Below are positions 45,711 through 55,375 of a stretch of DNA of 64,000 nucleotides, in pieces. Origin of the DNA: Hymenobacter cellulosilyticus (GTDB lineage: Bacteria > Bacteroidota > Bacteroidia > Cytophagales > Hymenobacteraceae). The notes beneath the pieces were generated by a model. It saw nothing but the letters and a program-made list of their open reading frames with translations. It made no database searches and was not told the origin of the DNA. Position 1 is the first letter of the stretch, and every line of letters starts with the position of its first letter. The stretch is from assembly GCF_022919215.1 (NCBI RefSeq), contig NZ_CP095046.1, positions 3,958,501 to 4,022,500 on the forward strand. The letters are read 5' to 3'. The position numbers were made by a program, and so were the translations under genes.

Positions 45711-48276
45711 ATGAATCAGTCAGTTTACTCAGCACTGTCTACTATGCATAACATGGTAACTTGCATTACAAATAAGCTTATTAGCCAACCATTTACGCAT
45801 CTGACTAACAAATATAGAGGTCAGCGGCTACCGCAGCTTCCTACGTGCGCACCGGCCGTATGGCTGCTGCTGGTACTAGTAACGGCTGGTTTTCGGCCCG
45901 GTACGCTGGCCGCCCAAGGCCTGGGAACAGTGTCGGGCACGCTGCTCGACGGCAGCACCCGCCAACCGCTGCCTTACGCCAACGTGCTGCTGCTGCGGCT
46001 ACCGGATTCAACCCTGATCAGCACTACTCAAACCGCGGAAAACGGCAGCTTTACGCTGGCTGCCGTTCCACTGGGGCGTTACGTGGTGCGGGCCGAAGCG
46101 CTGGGCTACCGTCCTGGCCGCCGGCTCGCCACGCTGAGCGCAGCAGTTCCGGTGGTCCGCCTGGGCGAGTGGCAAGTGGCCCCGCTGGCCGTAGCGCTCG
46201 GCAACGTGGTGGTGCAGGGCGAAAAAGCAGCGCTCGTCGATGACCTGGATAAAAAGGTCATCAACGTAAGCAAGGACTTGAGCAGCGCGGGCGGGACGGC
46301 GGCCGATGTGCTGCAGAAAGTGCCGTCCGTGGCCGTCGACGAGAACGGGCAACTCAGCCTTCGGGGCAATCCGGGCGTGACGCTCTACCTCGACGGCAAG
46401 CCCGCGCCCAGCAACCTGCGCCTCGACCAGCTGCCCGCCAGCCGCCTCGAAACCATTGAGGTTATTACTAACCCGGGGGCCCGTTACTCAGCCCAGGGCG
46501 CGGGGGCATCATCAACCTGGTCCAGAAAAAGCAGCTCCCCGATGGCTGGAATGGGGAGGCGCTGGTCACCGTGGGCAGCCGCGACAAGTACAGCGCCGCA
46601 CTCAACCTGGGCCGCCGGGCGGGAAAATTGAACTGGTATGGCAGCGCCAATGGGCTCAACAATGAGTTTCGCGGCAGCTCGGCCCTACAGCAAGTGGCCA
46701 CGGCCGAGGGCCGCACCACCGGCACCGACCAGACCGGCCGCACCGCCCGCCACCAGGCCAACGAGGCGCTCCGCCTGGGTTTCGACTACGCCTTGGCCCC
46801 GAGCAGAGCCTGGGCCTGACCACCGAGCTATTCAAGAACGATCTGCGCCAGACCAGCGACTTCACCACCCGCCTCAGCCGGGGCACCGACCCGCCGATTA
46901 CGCTGCAAAACCAGAACCTGGAAACCGACGACCTTTACACCGCCCGCGTTTCCGGCAACTACCGCCGCACCTGGACCGCCCAGCCCGGCCGGGAACTGAC
47001 GGCCAGTGCCACCTACACCCTGGATGGCGGCACCGTGACCACCGAGCAGCGGGTAGTGGAAGGGCCGGCCAGCTACGCCCGGCAGGCCCGCCAGCAGTTT
47101 CTGGACGTGACCATCCACATGCCCTCGGCCCAGGTAGACTACGTGCATCCGCTGGGAGAAAAGCGGCGCTGGGGCGCGGGCCTCAAAACCGACCTGCTGG
47201 TGAGCTCCGGCACGGCCGACTACTCGGTGCAGCCGACGGCAGAGGCCGAATTCATTCGCCAGGCAGCCGACTCGTACCGCTACCACTACCGGCAGCTCCT
47301 GCCCCAGGCCTACGGCACCTACCAGCAGAAAACCGGCCCCTGGGACTACCAGGCGGGCTTGCGGGCGGAGTTTACTGGCCTGCAGGCGCAGGTAGAGCCC
47401 AGCGGCTCGGCTCGGCAGCGCATTTTCAATTTGTTTCCCTCCGCTACTGTGGCCCGCACTTTGCCCGTCGGCGACCAGCGCCTGCAGTTCAGCTACTCGC
47501 GCCGGTTGAACCGGCCCAATTTTCTGCAAATCGTGGCCTTGCCCATCTACTCCGACGCGCGCAACTACGTGGTGGGCAACCCCGACCTGCGCCCCGAGTA
47601 CGTGCACGTGGCTGAGCTAGGCCACCAGGTGAATTGGCAGTCGACGACGCTGAGCACGACACTCTTCGGGCGCTTTGCCAACCAGGCCATTCAAAGCCTG
47701 CGCACGGTGGATACGCTGGCCACCCGCCGCAGCGGCCAGCCCGATTTCATTGCCCGCACCAGCTACGCCAACCTGGGCCGCACGGCCAGCTACGGGCTGG
47801 AACTCTCCCTGACCCGGCCCCTGACTTCGTGGTGGAAACTTCTGGCCAACGGCTCCTTCTACCGCAACCAGGTGACCAGCTACGCCGGCGCCGGCACCCG
47901 CGCTAACTTTACCGGCACGGCCTACGTGCTCAACACCTTCAGTCCTGCCAAAACGCTGACCGTGCAGCTCAGCGGCAATTACCGGGCTCCGCTTGTAGTA
48001 CCCCAGGGCCGCCTGCTGGCCGTGTACGGGGTGGATGTGGCCCTGCGCCAGCGCCTGCTCCACGACCGGGCCGCTCTTACCCTGCGCGTCAGTGACGTGT
48101 TCAATACCCGCCGCCAGTACACCCAGCTGGGCGCCGCCGGGCTCACCGCCGACGTACAAACCAAGTACGAAACGCGGGTAGGCTACCTGGGCTTTACCTG
48201 GTTTCTGGGCAGCCACAAGCCCGCCAGCACCATCGACCACCAGCCCAAGGGCGACCCGGGCGGCTTTGGCGGGTAA
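45711..48276 (+). CDS. Outer-membrane beta-barrel family receptor with CarboxypepD-like domain, two frameshifts
   Basis: 855 residues from ATG 45711. Later Met codons (45744, 45753) would give a more ordinary leader before the hydrophobic signal AVWLLLVLVTAGFRPGTLAA. The regulatory domain (TVSGTLLDGSTRQPLPYANV...) is followed by a plug-like region (DVLQKVPSVAVDENGQLSLR, ETIEVITNPGARYSAQGAGG) and a barrel of the OMP_b-brl_3 type. The C-terminal extension is Pro/Gly-rich. G or C losses at 46502-46506 and 46797-46800 break the frame. Such proteins are linked with surface signalling or export of unknown ligands. Confidence 0.85.
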
Positions 48277-48344
48277 GGTGAGCATGGTGGCTAAGCAACA
48301 AGCACCGTAAGATTGGTGAGGGTACTTCAGCTGAGGCGCTACAT

Positions 48345-48383
48345 AAAAAAGACCCTGTAACGGCACGTTACAGGGTCTTTTTT
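48345..48383. terminator. Strong bidirectional terminator
   Basis: AAAAAA, a 12-bp perfect stem (48351-48362 with 48366-48377), then TTTTTT, between convergent genes. Confidence 0.95.
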
Positions 48384-48416
48384 ATGCTGTTTAAATACAG
48401 CGTCCAGCTTATTAGG

Positions 48417-50182
48417 CTACGGCATTACTGGCAGGGTGAAATGAAAAATGGTGCCGCAGCCGGGCTGGCTCTCCACCCAGAGCTCCCCGCCCTGGGAGGT
48501 AATGAACTCCCGGCTGATGCTCAGCCCCAGGCCCGACCCACCCTTCACACCGTCTTTATTAGGAATGTGGGCAAAGCGCTGGAAAATACGCTCGTGGTAC
48601 TCGGCCGGAATGCCCGGGCCGCAGTCCCGCACGCTTACCTGCACCAAGGGGCCACGCTGCTCGGCGCTGATGTGAATCTGCTCCCCCGGGGCGAGTAGCG
48701 AATGGCATTGGCCATGAGGTTGATGACCACCCAGGTGGTTTTTTCCAGGTCGGCGCGCACGGCGGGCAGATCCTCGGGCAGCTCGTAGTGGAGCTCGAGC
48801 TGCTTGTCTTCGAGCTGGGCCATGATGGTGTCGTCGGCGTAATCCATGACCAGGGCCAGGGCCACGGGCTCGGGGTTGAGCTTGATGCCCACGCCTGCGT
48901 CGAGCCGGCTTACGTCGATAAGCTCGCCCACCATGCGCAGCAGGCGCTGGGTTTCGAGGCGGATGCCGCCGGCAATGCGCTGGCGCTCGGCCGTGTCGGT
49001 ACGCTCGTCCTGGAGCAGCTTCAGGCTAAGATTGATGCTGGCCAGCGGGGTTTTGAGCTCGTGCGAGACGGTAGCCAGGAAGTTGGACTTGACCTGATCG
49101 AGCTTCTTGAAGTCAGAGATGTTGCGCAACGACAGAATATGGCCCACAAACTCGGTTTGGCTGGTCAGCTCGTTGTACGACAGAATCGGGTTGACCGAGA
49201 GCCGGTAGTAGGCTTCCTCGCCGTGGCGGGTAACGGTGTACTCCGGGGGCTCAGGCGAGTCGCGCGGGGGCGTGTTAGCTTCGGCCGTGAGCAGCTTCTG
49301 CAAAAACTCGTTGTGTTGGGCCACATCGGCGGCCAGCTGCCCGATAAGCGCCTCAGCCGGCTGGCACAGCAGCTCACTGGCCACGGGATTGACCAGGATA
49401 ATGCGGCGGTTCTGGTCGATGAGCAGCAGGCCTTCGTCGAGGCCCTGCACGATGCTTTCCATGCGGTTGCGCTGCATTAGCAGCTCGGCCCGGCTAGCGG
49501 TGCGCAAGTCCTGCATCTGGCCCAGCACCCGGTTGAAGGCCTGGGCCACGTGGCCGACCTCATCCTGCCGGTCAATGGGCACCCGGGCACCGGCGCTGGG
49601 GTCGGTGGCCGATTCAATATCGGCGCTGAGCCGCCGCAACGGGCGCACCACGATGCGCGGCAGCCGCAGCACCAAACTGGCCCCGAGCACGGAACTCAGC
49701 ACCAGAATCAGCAGCAGCGTGGTTTTGGCGGCCCGCACCGCCCGGGCTGCTTCCTCGCCCTGCTGCCCGGAGGCCGAAAGGTTCATCGTCAGCAGCCGGT
49801 TGGTTTGGGCCTGGAGCTGCAGCAACTCGGCCTGCCGCTGCGCCAGCGGGGCCTGGTTGTCGAGCAGTCGTTGGTAGTCGGCCAGGTTCTGGGTCAGGCT
49901 GTCGACCAGTTCCGCCTCGCCCGGCTCGGTGATGTTGGCTCCTTCTCGGGTCAGGGCCCGGCGAAACTCGGCCAAAGCCGTGGGGCGCTCCGGCTGCTGA
50001 CTCAGCCCACTCAGGGCCCAGAGCATCTGCCGGCCCAGCTCCACTGAGTGCAGATTGGCCCGACGCACGTGCTGGGCCCGGCGGTCCAGGCCATGGAGCA
50101 CGCTGTAGCTGTAGACGCCCACAATCAGCAGCAGCAGCAGCATGGTAAGCACGCTCAGCCGGATTCGGTTTTTTAGGGTCAT
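48417..50182 (-). CDS. HAMP/PAS sensor histidine kinase, one frameshift
   Basis: 588 residues after restoring one base in 48683-48687. Two membrane helices (about 8-28 and 158-178) frame a periplasmic helical domain. HAMP, a PAS-like domain (IVQGLDEGLLLIDQNRRIIL) and the kinase core follow: H-box LATVSHELKTPLASI, N-box NLMANAIRYSP, G-boxes RDCGPGIPAE and GGSGLGLSISREF. It is very similar to the kinase at 60413. A porin and an NtrC-type regulator lie just upstream; together they look like a potassium or envelope-sensing set. Confidence 0.9.
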
Positions 50183-50194
50183 AACGGGTGAGCA

Positions 50195-51309
50195 TTAAAA
50201 GCTCAGGGCAATACTACTCGTCACGTTGCCGTAGGTGTGGCCCGGCAGGCGGCCGCCGTTGTCGAACAGCTCCAGGCTGCTGTGCAAAATTCGTCCTTCC
50301 AGACGGGCCGTAAGGTGGGAAGTCGGGGCGTAATCTACGTTCAGGGAAGCTCCTTTCAGCTGGGTATTGGAATTAGACGGCGTGGGCCGGATTGTTTGAA
50401 TAATAACCCCGTCGCGGGCGGAATATGCTTCCAGGCGACCGGCAAGGGCCCAGGTCGGGCTGAACGTGTAGCGGGCCAGCAGAGCCCCGGTAAACCAGTT
50501 GTCGTTCTTCGGCTTTTCCTCGGTTTGCTGAGTTCCCAGGTCGAACACGGCCGCTACGGAGAACTTTTCAGTGGCAGCGTAGGTAACGTAAAAATCGTGA
50601 AAAAAGCGCCGGCGCCGGCTGTCCCCGGGCGCTGGTCGTTGCCGTAGTAGGTACTCGAATTGAGCAGCAGCTTGTCAGTAGGCTTCCACTGCAGCTGTGT
50701 CCCGAGGCTTTTGGCCCGGTTCACGTCCCGGATCTGCTGCCAGCCATTGAGCACCAGGGCCGTGGCCGTGAGCTTGGGGCTAAATTCATAAGTAAAGCGG
50801 GCCCCGGTTTCGTAATAAGGCGAGTTTTCGGCCATCAACGAGCGGGTCAGCGTCCAGTTGTCCTTGCTGATGGCCGACTCGAAGCCGATGTGGGAGCTGA
50901 AGACACCCAGGTCCAGCCAGCTTTTGGCCGTGGGCCGGAAGCCGGCGTAGGCCTCGTAGATGTTGCGCAGCACCGGGGGTTCATTGGCGTAATTGGCCTC
51001 CACGTAGGTGCCCGTGTGCAGGGCAAAAGCGCCGCGCACCCGGGCCTCTTCGTAACGTACGCCCAGCACGGCGTTGTTCAGGGCAAACTCGTTGGCCCGG
51101 TTGTGAGAATACAAAAATCCGGGCCGCTGCTGGGATTTGCCGGTAAAATCGTAGCCATAATAGGCGTCGGCAAAGCCGTACACGCGCAGCCCCGCGGGCA
51201 GCAGCGTGGGCGTTTCCACTGCCTCGACAGAGTCAGGAACAGCCAGGGTCTGAGCCCGCACGGTAGAGGATAGCAACAGGGCGGCAACGAAAAGAGAGGC
51301 GAATTTCAT
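50195..51309 (-). CDS. BBP2-type outer-membrane porin, one frameshift
   Basis: 371 residues after restoring one base in 50623-50626. Signal peptide MKFASLFVAALLLSSTVRAQ. Barrel features include RVYGFADAYYGYDFTGKSQQ, PGFLYSHNRANEFALNNAVL, WLDLGVFSSHIGFESAIS and the end TYGNVTSSIALSF. This is the beta-barrel porin-2 layout found beside kdp genes in Bacteroidota. A close paralogue is cut by the window end (63687-64000), sharing the YGN(V/L)T(S/T)S(I/V)ALSF ending. Confidence 0.82.
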
Positions 51310-51380
51310 GGGTGTAAGCAGCCGGCTGCACCGCGCAAAGGCCGGCGGGCAGGGCGTTAAGAAGGTCTAAAAAAGGAAAA

Positions 51381-52744
51381 TCAGAAGGAGAGGCCGTATT
51401 CCTGCAGCTTGCGGTAGAGCGTGGTCAGGCCGATGCCAAGCTGGCGGGCAGCCTCGGTTTTGTTGCCGTCCACCTCGGCCAGCACTTCGCGAATGTGGCG
51501 GGCTTCCACGGCCCGCAGGCTCCGGTCGTGGGGGTCGTCGGTAGCCCGGATGGCGTCGGGCAGGGTGTAAAACTCGGTGGGCAGCAGGCCGGCCGCTACC
51601 AGCTCGTTGTCGGGCGTGAGAATGGCGGCCCGCTCCAGCACGTTCTTGAGTTCCCGCACATTGCCCGGCCAGTCGTAGGCCTGCAGCAGGCGCAAACACT
51701 CGGCATCCAGGCCCGGCAAACGCTTTTTAAGGCGGGCGGCGAAGTACTGCAGAAAGTACTGGGCCAGCACCGGCACGTCGGCGGGCCGGGCTTTCAGGGC
51801 GGCACGTCGATGGTGAAGACCGAAAGGCGGTAGTACAGATCGGGCCGGAAGCGGCTTTCCTGGGCTTCGAGCTTGAGGTTGCGGTTGGTAGCGGCCACAA
51901 TGCGCACCTGCACGGCCGTGGGCGTCGTCGCGCCCAGCTTGGTGAAGGTCTGGGTTTCGAGCACCCGCAGAAATTTGGCCTGCACGCCCAGCTCCAGCTC
52001 CCCGATTTCGTCCAGAAACAAGGTCCCGCCGTTGGCTTCTTCCAGCAAGCCTTTTTTGTCAGTAAGAGCCCCGGTGAAGGCCCCTTTCTTGTAGCCAAAC
52101 AGCTCACTTTCCAGCAAATCTTTGGGGAAAGCCGAACAATTGACGGCCACAAAGGGCTTGCTGCGGCGCGGACTGGCCTGGTGAATAGCCTGGGCAAACA
52201 GCTCCTTGCCGGCCCCCGTAGGCCCTTCCAGCAGCACCGTGGAGTCGGTGACGGCTACCTGCCGGGCCAGGTTTTGGGCCGCCCGCAGCGCCTGGGACTC
52301 GCCAATCATCGTCTCGAAGCTGTGCTGCTGCTGCACCCGGCGCTCCAGCTCGGCTACCCGGCGCTGCAGGCGGGCCTTGTCGGCGGCCCGCTCCACAATA
52401 ACCACCAGCTGGTCGTCGGAGTCGCCCTTGGTCAGGTAGTCGAAAGCGCCCTGCTTCATGGCCTGCACCCCGTCGGGAATTGTGCCAAAGGCCGTCATGA
52501 GCACGATTTCGGCCTCCGGGCAGCGGGCCCGCAGCTTGGGAATCAGCTCCACGCCGTGAGCATCGGGCAGCTTCACGTCGGAGAGGACGACCAGCACTTC
52601 GTCGGCGTGCTGCTGCAGGGTTTCCAGACCCCGGCGGGCATCAGCGGCTTGCAGCACGGTGTAGCCTTCCAGCTCCAGGACCCGGCTCAGCAGCTGGCGC
52701 AGGCGGGTTTCGTCGTCGATAATGAGCAGGGTACCGGTGGGCAT
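51381..52744 (-). CDS. NtrC-type sigma-54-dependent response regulator, one frameshift
   Basis: 454 residues from ATG 52744. The receiver domain has phospho-Asp in VVLSDVKLPDAHG. The AAA+ domain has Walker A EGPTGAGKELFAQAI, GAFTGA for sigma-54 contact in KKGAFTGALTDKKG, and Walker B LFLDEIGELEL. The C-terminal Fis-type HTH ends KTEAARQLGIGLTTLYRKLQ. One base is missing at 51797-51799. Probably the partner of the kinase at 48417, with the porin between them as a target. Confidence 0.92.
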
Positions 52745-52831
52745 GAAGGGCGCAGAAGGGGAAAAGAAGATACAGGAAGCCAAAAGTAGCCGGAAGGCCG
52801 AACTTTGCTTTACCGCGGGCCAGGCGGCCGG

Positions 52832-53263
52832 CTATTTTGCCTGATACACTACCTCAATAGCCGGGTTCAAAGTCCGCAGGTGGGCAATGAAGGCGGCCTT
52901 TTCCCGGGGCGAAATCACCACGCTGTCGTAGCGGTTGTAGGCAATTTCGAGGCGGTCGAAGGAAGCCGCCGGCGAGGAAAGCAGGTTGTGGGTTTCGGCA
53001 ACTCGGCGAATAGAGCTAATAGGCAGCGTGGTGGAATACAACACCCCGCTTTTGATGTGCAGCGAGTCGCCGGTAATGGTATAGCGGGTCGTCATCAGAA
53101 CGTGGGCTATAAACCCGGCCGCAGCCAAAACCGACAACAGCGCGGGCCACGTCTGCTGCAAAGCCATGGGCAGGGCCGCACCGCCCAGCACCACCATTAA
53201 AAACAGCACCAGCCCCGGGCTGATGCCGGATTGGTAGACGCGCACCGGAACAGAAGTATTCAT
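52832..53263 (-). CDS. Membrane protein with PH-like domain (143 aa)
   Basis: Start at 53263 (MNTSVPVRVYQSGISPGLVL). Two hydrophobic helices (about 18-34 and 42-58) precede a bacterial PH-like domain: TRYTITGDSLHIKSGVLYST, ISSIRRVAETHNLLSSPAAS and DSVVISPREKAAFIAHLRTL. Such YdbT-like or bPH proteins are membrane associated; no function is assigned. It lies 34 bases after the ABC ATPase gene and may belong to that operon. Confidence 0.78.
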   Translation of the reverse strand: MNTSVPVRVYQSGISPGLVLFLMVVLGGAALPMALQQTWPALLSVLAAAGFIAHVLMTTRYTITGDSLHIKSGVLYSTTLPISSIRRVAETHNLLSSPAASFDRLEIAYNRYDSVVISPREKAAFIAHLRTLNPAIEVVYQAK

Positions 53264-53297
53264 ACTAGTAAAGTTACGCACGGACTAGCTACGGTCC

Positions 53298-54119
53298 CTA
53301 CCGCCGGATTTCATCTTTGAGATGCTCCACGAAGCGGTTGAACTCGGGCTCGGCCTCCACGTTGGGGTGCCAGGCCAAGCCCATGCCGGCCAAATCGTAC
53401 TGGTGGTCTTTGCTGATGGTGGCCCCGGGCAGGAGCTGGCCGGCCGCGTCCCGCTCGTAGCCCATCAGCCAGAGCGTATCCGACAGGGCCGTGGTGGTGG
53501 CAATGTCGTGCGAAACGATGACGACCGTGTTGAGCTCATCCATCGTGGTGACTTCGAGAATGATCTTTTTCACCTCGTCAATCATGGCCACGTCGAGGCC
53601 CGAAAATGGCTCGTCGAGCAGGATGAGGTGGTCGGAGCACAAGAGCTGCTGGGCAATGGCAGCCCGCTGCCGCTGCCCGCCCGAGAGCTGGGCGGGGAAT
53701 TTCTTGCCGTGCTGCTCCAGCCGAAACCGCTCCAGGTAGGCCTGCACTTCGCGCCGGGCGGCCTCGGGCTCGTGCTTGCGGGCGGCGGCCAGCAGCAGGT
53801 TATCCGCGAGGGTGCGGTGGTTGAACAAGGGGTAGCGCTGCTGCACCAGGCCCACGTCGCCGGCCTGTACGGGGTGCTGCTCCTCCCCGACCCGCACCGC
53901 GCCCGTGGCCGGGGGCGTAAGGCCGGCAATGATGCGGCAGAGCACCGATTTGCCGATGCCCGAGCGGCCGTAGAAGCCGACCACCTGACCCTGGGTCATG
54001 TTGGGCCGCACCACGTTCAGCACCTGGGCGCTGATGTCGCGCAGCACCACTTCGCCGTTGTAGCTCATCGATACGCCCTCCAGGGTCAGCACCGGTTCTT
54101 TATGAAAATAAGGAGTCAT
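53298..54119 (-). CDS. ABC transporter ATPase, nitrate/taurine-type
   Basis: 273 residues from ATG 54119. All ATPase motifs are present: Walker A GFYGRSGIGKSVLCR, Q-loop GLVQQRYPLF, signature LSGGQRQRAAIAQQL, Walker B LILLDEPFSGLD and the H-loop VIVSHD. A C-terminal extension of about 60 residues (YDLAGMGLAWHPNVEAEPEF) is unlike simple importers. It powers the permease at 54264. Confidence 0.9.
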   Translation of the reverse strand: MTPYFHKEPVLTLEGVSMSYNGEVVLRDISAQVLNVVRPNMTQGQVVGFYGRSGIGKSVLCRIIAGLTPPATGAVRVGEEQHPVQAGDVGLVQQRYPLFNHRTLADNLLLAAARKHEPEAARREVQAYLERFRLEQHGKKFPAQLSGGQRQRAAIAQQLLCSDHLILLDEPFSGLDVAMIDEVKKIILEVTTMDELNTVVIVSHDIATTTALSDTLWLMGYERDAAGQLLPGATISKDHQYDLAGMGLAWHPNVEAEPEFNRFVEHLKDEIRR

Positions 54120-54120
54120 G

Positions 54121-54160
54121 GGCGGTGAATGAGTGAAATGGTGACTGAGTGGTGAATGCA
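54121..54160. repeat. One-armed GTGA-type iterated element
   Basis: GGTGAATGAGTGAAATGGTGACTGAGTGGTGAATG units directly upstream of the ATPase start (minus strand). The complementary arm seen in the other copies is missing. Confidence 0.55.
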
Positions 54161-54168
54161 CTGTGCTT

Positions 54169-54256
54169 GTGGTAATTTTTCCGGAGTATTAAAAATTTAC
54201 CACACTTTGAAGAGAAGCTGGTGTAGTATTTTTTTCATACTTCGGAAAAATTACCA
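54169..54256. repeat. Inverted repeat between permease and ATPase genes
   Basis: GTGGTAATTTTTCCG (54169-54183) is exactly complementary to CGGAAAAATTACCAC (54242-54256). Within it are ATTTACCACACTT-type repeats and a T7 tract. AT-rich. It could act as a terminator/attenuator for the minus-strand operon or a protein site. Confidence 0.6.
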
Positions 54257-54263
54257 CACTTGG

Positions 54264-55040
54264 CTAGCTGGCCGCTGCCAGGGCCGAGTGGGGAAAAAAC
54301 ACCCGGCGCAGGAGCCCGAATACGTAGTCCTGCGCGGCCCCGGTAGCCAGAATAACTAACTGAATGGCCAGCACCCCGTCGAGGTGGAGGTAGCGGTTTT
54401 GCTTGTAAAGCAGCAGCCCAATGCCGCCTTCCGACTGGTAGAGGGTTTCCACGAGGGTAATCATGGTCCAGATGATGGCGAAATTCTGGCGCACGACTTC
54501 CAGCATCAGGTCCAGCTTGCCCAGCACCACCACTTCCCAAAAGCTGCGCCACTCGCCCAGGCCCAGGGTCCGGGCGTGGTCCATTTCCTCCTGGGTGGTG
54601 GTCAGAATCACGCTGGTCATGCCCGTCACCAGGTACACGGTGGTGGCAAACACCAGCACCGAAAGCTTGACCTGGTGGCCCGAGCTCAGCATAAGCGCCA
54701 TGAAAAACGTGAGGCCGGTGAGCGTGAGGTAGCGCATCTTGGTGGCCGCGTAGGCAATGGGCCGGAAAAACGGCAGGGCCGTCAGGTACGAGATAACCAG
54801 GGCCAGCACCGTGCCGATGGCCAGGGCCTGCAGGGCCGTGGTCATGCTGGCCCAGAGCTCCTGAATCAGCCCTTGGCTGGTAATCAAATCCTGCAGGGCC
54901 CGCAGCACCTGGCCCAGGCTCGGGAACAGCTGCAGCGGGTAAAACACCCAGAGCAGCACCAGCACCAGTAGCTGGGCCCCGACCATGGTGGCAAACACCG
55001 GGCGGCTGGGCTGGGCATTGGGGGCAAATAGCTCTTTCAT
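54264..55040 (-). CDS. ABC transporter permease, nitrate/taurine-type
   Basis: 258 residues from ATG 55040. Five to six membrane helices (first at about 15-38). The binding-protein-dependent transport EAA loop is visible as EEMDHARTLGLGEWRSFWEVVV, which contacts the ATPase. VRQNFAIIWTMITLVETLYQ and GIGLLLYKQNRY match the SsuC/TauC group. The partner solute-binding domain is fused to OmpA in the gene upstream (55376). Confidence 0.9.
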   Translation of the reverse strand: MKELFAPNAQPSRPVFATMVGAQLLVLVLLWVFYPLQLFPSLGQVLRALQDLITSQGLIQELWASMTTALQALAIGTVLALVISYLTALPFFRPIAYAATKMRYLTLTGLTFFMALMLSSGHQVKLSVLVFATTVYLVTGMTSVILTTTQEEMDHARTLGLGEWRSFWEVVVLGKLDLMLEVVRQNFAIIWTMITLVETLYQSEGGIGLLLYKQNRYLHLDGVLAIQLVILATGAAQDYVFGLLRRVFFPHSALAAAS

Positions 55041-55042
55041 GC

Positions 55043-55130
55043 GGTGAGATGGTGAGATGGTGAAATGGTGAGTTTGTCGTTCTGACAGCGTAGTATGCGC
55101 TGGAGAAGCGCGGGGCGCGAAACTCACTTG
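55043..55130. repeat. GTGA-type iterated element, copy 2 (short right arm)
   Basis: The left arm of GGTGAGAT and GGTGAAAT units contains GTGAAATGGTGAGTTTG, ending TCGTTCTGACAG. The right side has only AAACTCACTTGG. It abuts the permease start codon. Confidence 0.65.
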
Positions 55131-55161
55131 GAAGGGTGATGCTCGTGGTACTTCACAGCCC

Positions 55162-55193
55162 GAAGAAGCCCCGCTCCGGGCGGGACTTCTTCT
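55162..55193. repeat. GC-rich hairpin between two iterated elements
   Basis: GAAGAAG...CCCGC pairs with GCGGG...CTTCTTC around a small loop. It lies midway in the 335-base gap between the substrate-binding and permease genes. Weak terminator or stabilising hairpin; the rest of the gap shows nothing else. Confidence 0.5.
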
Positions 55194-55262
55194 TCGCTAT
55201 GCATTAGAATAGGATACATTGGATAAGTGGGCTAGGATAAAACACGAACGATGGAGCAGAAA

Positions 55263-55375
55263 GGTGAGGTGGTGAACTTGTGAAATGGTGAGTTTGCTGT
55301 TCTGGCAGTATGTGTCGCGCCATTAGCGCAGCTGAAACGACAACTCACCATTTCACCACCTCACTAGTTCACCAC
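55263..55375. repeat. GTGA-type iterated element, copy 3 (both arms)
   Basis: The left arm GGTGAGGT, GGTGAACTT, GTGAAATGGTGAGTTTG runs to about 55303. The right arm CAACTCACCATTTCACC, ACCTCACTAGTTCACCAC runs 55351-55375, ending at the stop codon of the substrate-binding/OmpA gene. The core has GTCGCGCCATTAGCGCAGC. Confidence 0.75.
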
